NCBI RefSeq assembly: GCF_028583425.1 | Contig: NC_072801.1 | Coordinates: forward strand, 66,867,766-66,931,765 | Direction: 5' to 3' | DNA: 64,000 nt | Source of the DNA: Eublepharis macularius | Lineage: Eukaryota; Chordata; Lepidosauria; Squamata; Eublepharidae | Shown here: positions 13,501 to 27,300 of the stretch, piece after piece | Position numbering within the stretch: position 1 is the first letter of the stretch | Layout: every line of letters begins with the position of its first letter | Made by a program: the position numbers and the translations under genes | Notes under the pieces: generated by a model | What the model was told of the DNA's origin: nothing | Databases searched by the model: none | Seen by the model: only the letters and a program-made list of their open reading frames with translations

Positions 13501-16500
13501 CTATGATCTATGAGTTGATACCTTTTGGAGCCCCTCTGGTGTGTAGGTGCCCTCTTCTTTGTGCTTAAGGGTCTCTGGTGGAGACGCAGCCCTGTACCCC
13601 GTCCAACTCAAGTAACCTTCTGATTCTCCAAGGACAGCACAAAAATCAAGCTTTTTCTGATTGGCTAATCACCCAACATGGTTCGCTATCTCCTCCTCCT
13701 GAACACACCATGCAAGCAGATATGCCCACTCTTTCCCTGCCTCCCTCAGATCATCTACCCACCACCTTACCTGGGGAGTTGGTGACAGTGGCATGGAAGC
13801 AGCTGAAGTTGATGAGGGCGTACGAGCAGAGGAAGAAGTTAGAAATGATGGGGGCAATGGTGTTGAGCTCAGCTGCGGAGGCAAAGGAGAAAAATTCAAC
13901 CTGGGGGCCTCACACTTATGCAGAGAATAATGCTGGGACAAGGTTCTTTTGTGTGCCCTACTGAAGTGGCTAGTCCTCACTGTTTTCTCATCCATGTTAA
14001 CAGACTGTCAACAACTGTAACTGCTGGCCTGTTAACAGATGCCCTTCCAAGTTTATCCTCCTGGTTCTCCGGTCTGGTGTGAGCTGTTCTGCAGATACTC
14101 CCCACTCTTCTACCCTCAACTCAAAAGCACCCTATGGATTGGCTCCTGTGGATTTGTTCTGCCAGCAGCACTTCTTTCTTCTGTTGCAAGAGCCTCTCAG
14201 ATGCTCTTGTGTCAGTAGAAGTTTCCATGCACCGGAAGAAAGAGTTGCCAATAACAGACCCATGGGTTCTAACCCAATGTACTTAAGCATTTCAATATAC
14301 TCACAAGGTTTATATCAGGGATTCCCCAACGTGGTGCCTGTGGGCACCATGGTGACCATCAACACCTTTTCTTGCACCTGCAAAGTGTTTTTAGAAAGTG
14401 GGCAGGACCAGGTGGGCCTTTTCACCCAGCAAGGCTTTTGATTGGCTGGGGGGGGCGGGATTGATTGGGTGTGCCACCACACACCACAGCACAAGGATCT
14501 TCACCGTGTAACTGACAGTAAGCTGCGACAGCCATTTTGTGGCTGGCTCCGCTCTTGCAGCAGCCATTTTGAGGCTGCGCCCACCACACTGTTTCAGAAT
14601 TCCTAAAAGGCTGGTAACCCCTGCTTTATATATATCAACTTTTTAACACCCCCCTCCCTTTTCCAAATTTTGATTCACAGATGATAATTTGTTTTTCAAA
14701 ATAAAACAGTGAATCATACTGAACAATGGTTTTTAAAAAAAACACTTCCCAAAAGTCTGGTAGAAAAGAACCTGAGGGACCCACTCAACTGAATTTATCA
14801 TCCCACAGCTGTTGACCCACAGCCCCAAAGGACCCAATCTTAGTTCTTTAAAAGATGGCATCAACAGCTGAGCATTGTCGGGTGAACCTTAAAGCTACGG
14901 AGGGCTCATCTGGAATATGGCTTCCCCTGGGAAAGTGAGGGCTGTGGAGAGCTTGAAAGCGCCTGGAGGCCAACTGCGAACCAGTACAGGCATTCTAGAA
15001 AAAGGTGTCAAATTTCTGGCTAACCTACACTGTTCAAAAGATGTACAACGATATTTCACTTCCAGGGATTTGGCAAAGGCAGATAAAGTTGATTAGTCTT
15101 AAAGGTGCTACTGGACTTTTTACTATTTTGCAACTACAAACACGGCTAACTCCTCTGGATCTATGATACTGTAACATGAATATCATTTGACCTTCCATTA
15201 ATGTTTTGAGACAGCATAGGGTCACGGGGTGAATTGGCAAGGGAGAAGGCCTCACTTACCAATGAGGATGAAGGCAATAGCCAGGATGTAGGTCAAGGCA
15301 TAAGCCCTCAGAGGCTCCTGGTTCTTCCCATATCCTTTGGAAAAGAAGCCAATGACTGGATACAGGTTGTCTTGGCAGAGGCACTGGAGGGGAGAATGGT
15401 AGAAGGTGAACAAGTGATTTTGGGAGATGAGAAGGAGACGGCCTGTGGGGATAGTCGGGTCCAACCCGCAGAGCTATTTCCACATGTCCTTGTAGATACA
15501 TCTGGTTGTGGACTTGTGTGTGCTGGACCATGCCATGGGAGCGGTTCTGCAAGGTCCGGTTCTGAATGACTTGGTTGTCCCTATCCCTTCTAGAGGCTGT
15601 CTTGCTCTTCATTCTCCCCATCCTTAGACATCAGATCAGTAGGGACTAGCTTGCCAGTCCCCCCTGGGGGAAAGGGATCCCCCACCCCCAGCCTCCACAT
15701 CCACCACCTCTCACCTGACTGGCGGGGGTGGTGGTGCAGGAATATGGCAGCGGCACACTCCTGCTCTCTCCAGAGCACCCATACATCGCCTCAGAAATTA
15801 CACCATTCCCAACTTGGAAGCAACAGGTCATGCTGGGGCCGACTGAGTAAAATTGGCCCCCAATTTAGTCTTTGGGGGTCAATCTTTGCTCAATCAGCCC
15901 CTGGCATGACTTCCGTGTCATGCTTGGAATGATATCATTCCTGTTATTAGTAGTTTTAAAAGGTGGGGGGAGAAGATGTGACTTATTTCAACCTGTCTTT
16001 TTCCCCTTTAAAAGACTAATACTGAGGGAAAACTCAGTTTTGATCAGTAGGAGTCGAAGGGTTAAATCCCCCAGTTTGATTGCCCTGATCCAAATTGAAG
16101 ATGTAATTTATATCATTTTTCAGATCGGAGGAGATCCATGATCGCCGCTGTGTCTGTTTTGACCCTAAATAATGATCACGTTCTGTTAAAAACCTATCTA
16201 GAGAAATAATCACAGAACCACACATAACATGGTGTTCTGCCCTGAGAACGAAGCTTAAGATGGCCAGGGCAGATGTCCTCCTTTTCGTGTGTGTCATGTG
16301 CTGAGAGTATTGGGTGTTCTCCGAAACTTTCTGAGCACACAACAAAGATGACCATTTCACATGTGGTAACTTAGCATGGTATGCTGGTCATCTTTAGCAC
16401 CCTGCTATGCAGTCAGGATTATTTGTTAACCATTGTCAGATTACTGATAAGATAAGAAAGTGTGAATAAAATTTTTTCCTCCTTTCTTGGCAGAAAGTCG

Positions 16501-19500
16501 GTTTATCATGTGATTAGGGCGAGAGAGACATGCAGTTTGGTGTAGTGGTTAAGAGCGGCAGGAGTCTAATCTGGAGAACCAGGTTTGATTCCCCACTCCT
16601 CTGCTTGATGCCATCTGGGTTGGGTCAGTCACAGCTTCTCGGAGTTCTCTCAGCCTCACCCACCTCACAGGGAGATTGTCATAGGGATAATAATAACATA
16701 CGATGTAAACCGCTCTGAGTGGGTATTAAGCTGTCCTGAAGGTATAATAACTGAAAGTTATTACTATCTATTAGGTTTTAATCCACCTCCACCCTTCTTC
16801 CACAGAGCTTAAGGCAGCCTACGTAGCTCTCCTTTCCTTCTTTAGGCCATAAGAAAGTGAGTGGCCCACAGTCACCCGGCATTCTTTACAGCTAAGCAGC
16901 AATTTAAACCTGGGTTGCCCCAATTACTAGTTCAACACCCTAATCCACTACACCACACTGGTCATTGCTACCAGTAGTTAAATCGCTATTTGTGTTAATG
17001 CTCTGGGTCGGATGTAACAAGACTGAGCTGGGTAACACTCAGGTGAGATCAGAGAATGTCTTAATTAATCCTTTTATTTATTGCCTTCCTATCTTTGTAC
17101 CCCGTCTTTCTCCCCAGTGGGTGTCCAAAGCAATTTACATCATTCTCCTCTCCTCGAGTTTATCCTCGCAACTAGCCTGTGATTCAGCCTTCTAGCTGTA
17201 TCCGAAGAAGTGAGCTGTGACTCATGAAAGCTCATACCCTACCACAAATTGTGTTAGTCTTATAGGTGCTACTGGACTCTTGCTCTTTTCTGCAACTAGC
17301 CTGTGAGAGAGTGTGACTGGGCCAAGGTCACCCAGTGAGCTTCCATGGCAGAGTGGAGACTTGAACCGGTGTCTTCCAGATCTTAGTCCAACATTCTACC
17401 CACTATACCACACCCGGGCCGATTCCAGACGACTAACCTGAAGGCGCTGCATGCTGCCATGTTCTGGATCGCGATGGGGAAAACGCGAAATATTGCATTT
17501 TCTCGCGCGAGTTTGGTGCGATGTCGCGCCAAACTCGCATGAGAAAACACGATATTTCACGTTTTCCCCATCGCGATCCGGAACATGGCGGCATGCAGCG
17601 CCTTCAGGTTAGTCGTCTGGAATCGGCCCAGCTATCAGAAACTGAGATCTAAAACACACGAGACAAAATACACGAGGATGCTCAAGTGAATGGAGACGCA
17701 GTGTTAGCTGGGAAGCCAAGTTCTAAAAGACAGATGGGAAGGCTTTGTCAATTGTGCCCCAGAGGACGCTCCAATCGAGACAGAAACACCTATTAGTGGT
17801 CCCTGGCCCCAAGGAGGACCGCCTGGCCTCAACCAGAGCCAGGGCTTTCTCGGTCCTGGCTCCAGCCTGGTGGAACTCTCTGGGCCAAACTACAAGTGAC
17901 GAAAGACACAGGTTGGACACTTGTCAGCTTCCCTCAAGTTTTGATGGGAAATGTAGGCAGCTTGGCAGAATATTGGACAAGTGACAGTTGAAAAGTCCAT
18001 TGGACAGCAGTCGGAGAGCCAAGCTGCAAGACCAGGATGCCTTCATTTCCCATCAAAACTTGAATGAAGCTGACAAGTGTCCAACCTGTGTCATTCATCA
18101 CTTGTAGCTTGGCCAGACCAGGGCCCAGCAGGATGTGTTATCATTTCCAGAGATGTTCCGCCAGGCATATGGCTGAGGTTGGGCTTGGCCTCCACTGGCT
18201 GAAAAATGGAGAAAATGATGAAAATATAATCTGAATCCCTCCCTACTAAGGTTGTCCACCACCTTATCATGTTGAGTTGTATCTGCTGCTATCGATTGCA
18301 GCCATCTAAATATATATCTAAATATATATTTTTATATGTGAAATATGTTATAATATACTATGTTTTTTATTAATCTATTCGTGGTTTTTAACTGTATAAG
18401 TTGATGTGTTTTAATATGTTGTAATCCACCCTGAGCCCTTCGTGGGGAGGGCGGAATAGAGAGATCCAAAGAAAATAAATCAAAATAAAATAAATAAAAT
18501 TTTCCACTCTCTACGGAGCCAAGGAGATGTCTTCTCAGAGGGTTTGTTTATTTCATCTTTACCTCCCAGAAGGTTAGGTGAAACTGACAGAGTCTTCCTA
18601 GGCGAAGATGAAATAAACCCTCTGAGGAGCCATCTCAGGTGCTCTGTAGAGAAAGGGGATTCACAAAGCCTTCCAATCTGTCTTTTAGAACTCGGCTTCC
18701 CAGCTAACATTACGTCTCCCTTCACTTGAGTGTCCTTGTGTAATTTATCTCATGTGTTTAAGCTCTGGGTTGGCAGTAGAGGCGTTGCTATGGGAACAAC
18801 ATGCAGCTTTAGGGGACCACAGGGAGGACTAAGAATGGAAGAAGGGAACTGGGGAGTTTCTTCCACCACCACTGATGGCCATCTTGTTCCGACCTTGTTA
18901 GGCTAGTGTCCATGGCCGTTTCCACACGGCTTACCTTGTTCCAGAAAACAGCGAAATCTCGTGCGAAGACGCAGTTATTGCGTCTTCTCGCACAAGATTT
19001 CGCTGTTTTCCGGAACAAGGTAAGCCATGAGGAAACAGCCCATATCTCTGTCCCACACATCCTTGTTTGAACTGACCTGAAAGACCTTGGGAGCGGAGAC
19101 GAGGCAAGCCAAAGCAGAAGACAGGGTGGCAGCAAAGATCCCAGCTGTGATGAGGGGGCTGAAAGCCGACACCATGCTCATTGTCTAGGAAACAGAAAGG
19201 CAGAGGTTGGGGTTTTTTTTCCACCCATGGAGTGAGTCACAACATGAAAGTTACATCCAGAAGACCTCACTTCCACAGACCTACAGTCACTCTACACATT
19301 ACTTCTTTTATGAGTTCTCCATGGAGCCAACCCATGTTCCTTGTAGATACACATCACCTCAGGGACTGGCTTCTATTAAAAAAAGAGAGTGCAAATGGGC
19401 TCAGAAAGCTGCCGCTGGGGGAGGGAAAGCTCCTGCCTTTCTCCCAAGCTTTTTTCCCCTGTGCAAAAACAATACCAGGAAGGAGAGTTTTCCACTTTCT

Positions 19501-22500
19501 GCTGTCGCACTTGCACATGCTATGTGATCGAGTGGAGTGTAAGCGGAGTGCAAGTGAACAGGGAGGAATACATGTGAGTCTGTTCACTTGCCATTCAAGT
19601 GTCATTCGTCACTTCTAGCTTGGCCCAACGTCTCCACATTGCACTTATACACAATGTCTCTACATGGAGCAGTAGAAATGGGGAGATATCTCTCCTCTGC
19701 AATGTTTTTGCATGGAGGAAAAAGCTTGGGAGAAAGGCAGGAACTCGTCAAAGAAGTAACGTGTAGAGTGACGGTGAGTTTTGGGAATTTGGGAGTCTAA
19801 CTTTAGCAAGCTTTTCCTACCTGGTAGTCATTGGCCAGTCCATATTTGCAGGTACCATCCAAGGTGCATTCTGTGAAGTTCCATCCGTAGCCGCAGCCCA
19901 AGCCGACACAGTCCCCTGTGATGTTAGTAGCTGTTATGGTGTCATTCAAGCTGCCAGTAGCATCGCGGATCACACAAGCACCTGGCAAAAGGAGAGAGAG
20001 AACATGAACTGCTTGCTACAACTGGCATCTTTGTTTAGCTTGGCTTAGCAGCTGGCACCCATTCCCTCATCTGAACCATCTAGCGGTGGTGGGGGCCATG
20101 ATGGATCACTCGGCAGCAGAGATGCATGGCTGACTTCTTGTGACTCGAAGTATGGATCCTTCCACCTGACTGCCAGTCTTCCTGCTTTTAATGGCTAAGT
20201 ATTGGACAAGACCATGAGGATCCAATGGCAGACACTGTACCTATGGTGGCAGCAATAGCCAGGTATGTCAGGGTGGTCAAGAAGATGGCCATCAGAGTTC
20301 CTTGAGGGATAGCAACGGCAGGGTCCTGCCAGGGAAAAAGGAGAAACCATCATTAGATTCTCTTTGTCCAGTAACAACCAAGGACCAGAAATGACTATTC
20401 TTTTCTCTGAGGCCTACAGGCCCAAACCACAAACCTTGAGGTCTCCAGAGATATTGGCACCAGCCAGGATACCAGTAGCTGAGGGGAAGAAGATGGAGAA
20501 CATGCCGAAGAAACTGCCATCCTCCCCCCGCCAATTGGGCACGATGTTTTCCAGGAAAATTTCACCTTTGGGGATTGGAGAAGAAAAAAGTCACGCAATC
20601 TAGTCAAATACGCCAGAGCAGAAGCAGAACCGTGGAGACTTCAGAACTCAACCCATATAAAATTCTTGATGGACCCCAGTGCTCCAATCCACCCAGGCCA
20701 GGCAGTTTTTTGTTTTGTTTTAAGGTTATGACTGTGGGAGTGATGCTGATTTTCACCTTTATAGCTGAAATATCCCTTGGACTGACGCTCTTCAGAGGCT
20801 GGGATGATGGTTCCGATGAAGTAGTTGATGAAAGATATCATGATGACGAAGAAGAAGACAACTTGAGCCTGGGAAGCAAGGAAAGGAACAGTAACTGGGA
20901 GGGGGGAAAAACCACCACAGAGCCATGGTTCCTAGCAGGGTTTTTTTCTGGGAAAAGAGGTGGTGGAACTCAAGACCACACAATAACGTCACTTTGGGTC
21001 AGCTGGAACAAGAGGGGAGTTTTTTAAAGTTTAAATTGCCCTCGGAGAAAATGGACACATGGCTGGTGGCCCCGCCCCCTGATCTCCAGACAGAAGGGAG
21101 TTTAGATTGCCCTCCGCGCTGCTCGGTGGCGCAGAGGGCAATCTAAACTCCCCTCTGTCTGGAGATCAGGGGGCGGGGCCACCAGCCATGTGACCATTTT
21201 TAAGCGGTGCCGGAACTCCATTCCACTGTGTTCCTGCTGAAAAAAACCCTGGTTCCTACCAACCCTTTTCTTGGCCCAACTGCAAACTAACTTTCCTTTC
21301 AGACAACTCACAGATCCTAGTTCTCCTTTCTAGGATGAAGGAGTATAAAGGTTTTATACTCCTTCATCCCATTTTGGTTTTATATCAGTTTAACTATCAC
21401 AGTTTCCTTCACACCCAGAAGGAAGAAGGCCGCCATTCAGCATCGAACTGTATAAAGTCTAGGTTCGGTTCTTGGCATCCCCACAGAGATGGATGCTGGG
21501 TAGCAAAGACAGGGCAAGGTTTGGAGAATTTCTGCCAGTCAGAACTGGTAATACTTAGAGATGTGGTCCAGTGAGCTGACTCGGAACAAAACAGCTTCTT
21601 AAATTCAAAGCATCTTGGGAAGTGTAGTTTGGCAAGGGTGCTGAGAATCCTCAGTTAAAGAGCTCTCCTGTTACAGATTTACGGTCACCAAGATTTTGGG
21701 GACAGAAGGAATAACTATTAAATCAGTTTAATCTTAGTATGGACTAAGCTGGTGGCCTATGGGGAATCAAGAGAGGGAAGATGATCGTTTGGGAAGACTA
21801 CCTCCCAAAATCTACTCCACCAGGAGTCTCTAAACATTTAAGGGCTTAAGCAAGTCGGTCCCCTTCCCCTCTTTTCCTTTAACATACACAGCTGCTCTCA
21901 ACATTTTTTCATCTTAAAATGAAAGTGGACCTGTACAGCCTACAAATCTCAACATCATTTTCCTTCAGTTACCTTCGCTTCCCATTCCATGCCAGCGAGG
22001 GCAATTCCAAGCAGAACAGTGATGGTGATCACGCCTACGATGCGTATGTCATTCACCGGGTCAGTCATCACTGCATCAAACTCCTGTTGGAGGAGGATGG
22101 CAAAAGCCAGTGTTAGCCAGAAAAGGCCGAAAAGGTAGGCCCGAAACCTGACTTCGCTTTATCCCTGGAGGGCATTTCAGGTGACTACAAAAGCACCTAG
22201 AAACATGCTCCAGGGGAAGTCCTTAAGAAGGAAAGATCTGGGTTGCTAGGTCTTCTTACCCTCCCGGCGGGAGGGGGGACCCGGCACTCACCTTTAGGAG
22301 TCTTTGTACACACTTGAAGCCTGAGCACGCTCCCAGCACCAATGTGATGATGTTGCTTGCAAGGGTGATGTCATCGTGCAAGGCCATGAGAGTTGCTCCC
22401 GCATGTTTGGGGCCCAAATTGGCCTGGCGCAAAGCAAGGGGGTACTTCCACGGCCTGTGCGATGACGTCATTCCTGGAAGTGACATCGTCACACCGGGAG

Positions 22501-24331
22501 CGTGCCCTGGACGGCCCGTTCCCTCACCTTTTCCCCCTGCCAGCCAGGTGAGTGGAGGTGGGGGGTGGAGGCTGGGAGCTGGGGATCCCCTGCCCCCACC
22601 AGGGGGTCAGCAACCATAGGTGGGTATCTGTGTTGGTCTGTAGTAGAAGAGCAAGATTCAAGTCCAGTAGCACCTCAGAGACAAAGTAGATTTCCAGGGT
22701 ATGAGCTTTCGAGAGCCGAAGCTCCCTTCATGAGGTATCATTAGGGTTGCCAGGTCCCTCTATCCTCTCAGTGGGAGCATAGGGGCCTGCAACTTACCCT
22801 AGCGTGCGTGCGTGCACTTCCGGAATTGACGTTGTCGCACTGGCCTCGGGAGCACTCACGCGCTCCAATTTGGCCGGTTTGGGGGCAAATCGGGGCGCAG
22901 GAATACTCCTGCAGCCAGCACAAGGGGTGAGAGCACGCGCATGGTGCACACTCCTGAGGTGCATGCCAGTGGCGGGCACAGTCCGGGAGTTGCCCCCTCC
23001 CACCAATCGCTCCGCAATCAGCAGATAAGGGGGCAAACCCCCGGGAGTTTGCCCGCCACCGCCGGGTACCTGGCAACCCTAGGTATCATACCCTGGAAAT
23101 CTAGTTCGTCTCTAAGGTGCTACTAGATTCGAATCTTGATTTCCAATAGGGGAATTGATTCTTGTAGTCTCTGGAGACCAATTATGATTCGGGGAAATCA
23201 CCAATCGCCACCTGGAGGTTGGCAATTGTAGTGCTGGGTAAACGGGAGGGGATCAGGGTATATTCCACATACCACCAGGAGGTCCTTGACAGTTTCGGAG
23301 AAGCCCACCACATGCATAGCCACGGCAACGGCATTGGCAAAGGAGAAGAGAAGGCCAATGGAGCCACCAAGCTCTGGACCCAAGCTACGTGAAATGAGGA
23401 AATAGGTACCACCTGCACCAGAGAAAAGAACGTTGGTTCAGACATTTCCCCCCCTCAAGGATGGCTCTATCGTGAAAAAGTGATGCACTTCTCATTAAGC
23501 AAGTGATTTTGAGATATTAATACCATTATGGACTTTGCATTTCTAAAGGGGCGGGGAGTCTAAATCACTTCACCATTCATTCATTCATTCATTCATTCAT
23601 TCATTCATTCATTCATTCATTTATTTATTTATTTATTTTTGACTTTTATTCCGCCCTTCCCACATTTCCAGCAGGCTCAGGGCGGATTACAGACACATAG
23701 AGGTTAAAATATATAAAAAACAGTTATTATAAATTAACAATCCTAAAATGTACACAGATTAATATATATACATAAACATAAACATAGCTGAATATAAATT
23801 CCACTGACCAGATTTATAATATTTCAATAGTTCTGTAAGTGACACTGGTATTATTATCCATATATTGCAGATAAAGGGTAAGGGAGTAAGTACATATCTA
23901 GTTGATTCATGGCTGAAGTGAGATTTTCAGCTGGGAGAACCTACTGATTTACAGCTCCTGGGTCATATAAAATTACCAATTATTTACTTCATTGTTACAT
24001 TTTTACCGATATAGACTTGGGGGAAGCAACTGGCTTTGTCTTCTTCCCCTCACTTTCCAGCTCACTTGAGTGACAGTATGTGAGTTCCAGCATAAAACGT
24101 TCCTCCATTTTCAGTCATCACTGCCCCACGCGAACCCACTTTCCTCAGGAACCCTTCAACAGTCTTTGTAGTTCTGTGAGGGTCTCTGAGAACATCACAC
24201 CGTCCTCACATTCAACATGTTGAAATATCGTTTTTGCCCTCTAAGAAGCAGCACCCAGTTTACCTACCCATCTGCATCCCAGTTTTGAACATAACTCCCC
24301 CCCCCCCCGCAAAAAAAACACTGGATTGGTT

Positions 24332-24380
<49 letters not shown>

Positions 24381-27300
24381 AGGACCACTTACCTGCTTTG
24401 ACTTTGCCATTGGTGGAGATGGCCGAAATAGAGAGGCCGGTGATGCTGGTCACCACAGATGACATTAAAATAATCAGCCAGGTCAACCCTAGCGAAACAG
24501 GAGACAGTGAAGTGAGTTAGGAAGCCTAACTCACCACAAGCATTCCTCTCAACTAGCCATGATATGAACCAAATGATTAGCTTGCCCCTCGTTTCCCTTC
24601 AAATCCCTAACTTTCAGTATATTTTCTTGGTTTTATGCTTGTAATTCTTGGACTGGTGGTTAATACTGTTAGGGAAGCTAACAAAGACCAACTGTAAAAT
24701 GTGTAATACTAAGAAAAGCCCTTCGCAGTCATGGCACCAAAACTTTGGAACTCCCTGCCCAGGGAGATGCGTCGGTCTCCCTCTGCTGTTGTCATCTGCC
24801 AGTGCGTAAAGACTTTTTTGTTTTGTTTGGCATATACCCCCCAATAACTGTAACTGGCACTCCTCCCTGTTATTTGTGTTGTGAGTTTTTATTGAATTGT
24901 TTTTATACCTTTTAAAATGTTTTACATTTTTTAATGTTTTAATGTTCACTGCCTTCGGAACTCTATCTGGGTAGAAAGGTGGAATAAATAATTCAACCCC
25001 AGCTCACCATACATGAAAACAACAGTTGCCAGCCTCCAGGTGAAGCCTGGAGATTTCCAGGAATTGCAACTGATCTGCAAGCAACACAGATCAGTTCCCC
25101 TGAAGAAAATGGCTGCTTTGGAGAGGGGACCCTATGTAGGGTTGCCAGCTCCAAGTTGGGAAATTCCTGGAGATCTGGGGTGGGGGGTGAAACCTGGAGA
25201 AAGTGGGGTTTGGGGAGGGAAAGGACCTTTGCATGGCATAATTCCATAGAGTCCACCCCCCAAAGTATCCATTTTCTCCAGGTGAACTGATCTCTGTGGA
25301 CTGGAGACCAGTTGTAATTCCAGGAGCTCTCCAGCCACTACCTGGAGGCTGGCATCCCTGACTCTATGGTATTATACCCCACTGAGGTCCCTCCCCTCCC
25401 CAAACACTATTGTCCCAGGCTCCATTCCCCAAATCTTCAAGAACTTCCCAACTCAGAGTTGATAACACCAGTGAAAACATCTTACCTATACCAGCCTGCG
25501 CCGTTATCCATGGCAAACGCAGATAAAGAATCACTCCCCAAATGTTCAGCATACACCGGATCTTTAGGAAACAAAAATTATTAGTGTTCACAAGGCTCTG
25601 TCCAGAATCGATTACTCTGACGTTGACGCTGCCCTTGTCTTCTTGTTTTCTCTCCCCTGTTTTGAGCTGATAACTAACCCACCCACCCCCCTCCATATAA
25701 TTCATTCATTGACTTTACCATGACACCGGTCACCCAGCCAAACCGAACAGGCTCTGGTTCTGGCTCGTCGTCAGCTTCCACATCCTTCTCGTCCCCCTCC
25801 TTCTCCCCGCCTTCCTTGTTGGGATCTCCGGAGTCAGGGCTTCCAGGAAAGGTTTGCCCTTTGCCCTGCATAAGACAACAGCGTTTGGAAACAAAGTGGT
25901 TTGAGTGTTGGACTTCTGAGAAGGGAGATCAAATACTTTTTCTTCCACGAGGTTCACTGGATGACCTTGTACTTCTCACTCTTATCCTAGCCTACTTCCT
26001 ATGGCTGTGAGTCCTGTGGCACCTTCGAGACCAATAAGAGTTTCAGAGTATAAGCTTTCGAAAGTCAGAGCTCCCTTCTTCAGATACAGGGAGGCATGGA
26101 GATCCCTGAGACTTTATATCCCAGCCAAAGCTTGAATAGGGTGTTACGAGGGAGGGTGTTGGGATGTAACAGTACAATGAAGCTTGATTAGAGCAGAAAT
26201 TAACCAAGTTGCATTGTACCTTTACATCCTGACATCTTTTTTTGATACACACTTCCCATCTAATCAAACTGCATTGTGGAGTAATTTGTCTTCTCAGCAG
26301 TCTGACCTGAAGACAGAAACTGTAGCTCAAAGCCACAAACAGGCTCCATCACATTTCTTCTAGGCACCCGGTGGAAACTGTTCCACTTTCACTCCTATTA
26401 GAGGCATTTCATTTTGATCTGCAAGTTTTAATTCCTATCATACTGAAGGTACGATAAGGTAGTTCAGTTTCCAATGTGAATTTGCATTCATGATTTATAA
26501 AGTTGTGACCCAACTTGGAGACTATAGCTTGCGTCCACCAGAGTGTTTTTGCAGACAGAAGGCTTTCCACACACAGAGGCTCTTTCCACATGTCCTTAAA
26601 GGTACCGCCCACTCGCCGAATGCTGGTGGCTTTTCCCCTTGACTCCAGATGGCTCCATTTTCATAATGGTTGCAGGTTGTTTGCCTTCCGTTGTTTCGGC
26701 ATATTTCCTGGGACTGCAGGAAAGTGCTCTCCCAGAAAAGGCGCCGAAAAAATGGAAGTCAAACAGCCAGCAACCATTTTGAAAATGGAGACATCATTCT
26801 GGAGTCAAGGGGAAAAGCCGCTAGCGTTCAGTGAGTAGGCTGTCCTTTTAAGGACATGTGGAAAGGCTCAGAGTGTGGCTTTCACACCTCCCCATCCCAC
26901 CGCAGCCCCCAATGCTGCACGTTTAAGGGGGGCACTTTGGGCTACAAGGGGAGCGGAAACAGGAACGTTGCTGATGGACGTCTTTCTGTCCACAGAAACA
27001 TTCTGATGGATCCAATCCTATGTGCAGAAATATAGATTCTTAAGTAAATTGACAAGGCATAATTAAGTGGTACTGAACATTTGCATTTTTTTTGGCTTTA
27101 AGAATGCAAGACAAACACGTGCCATGTTGGTCCAGACTAAATGCCACCTGCTCCAGCTTTCTGCACAAGAATCCCAACCAACTAGTAGATGAGAGTCTCT
27201 TAGATTTCATAGGGACACCACCAAGTGGGGCCTGGAGCAGACTTGCCAAGTTCCTCTGTGGGCAGGAGAAGAATGGGGGATAGGAGGGGTGACCGCCAGC

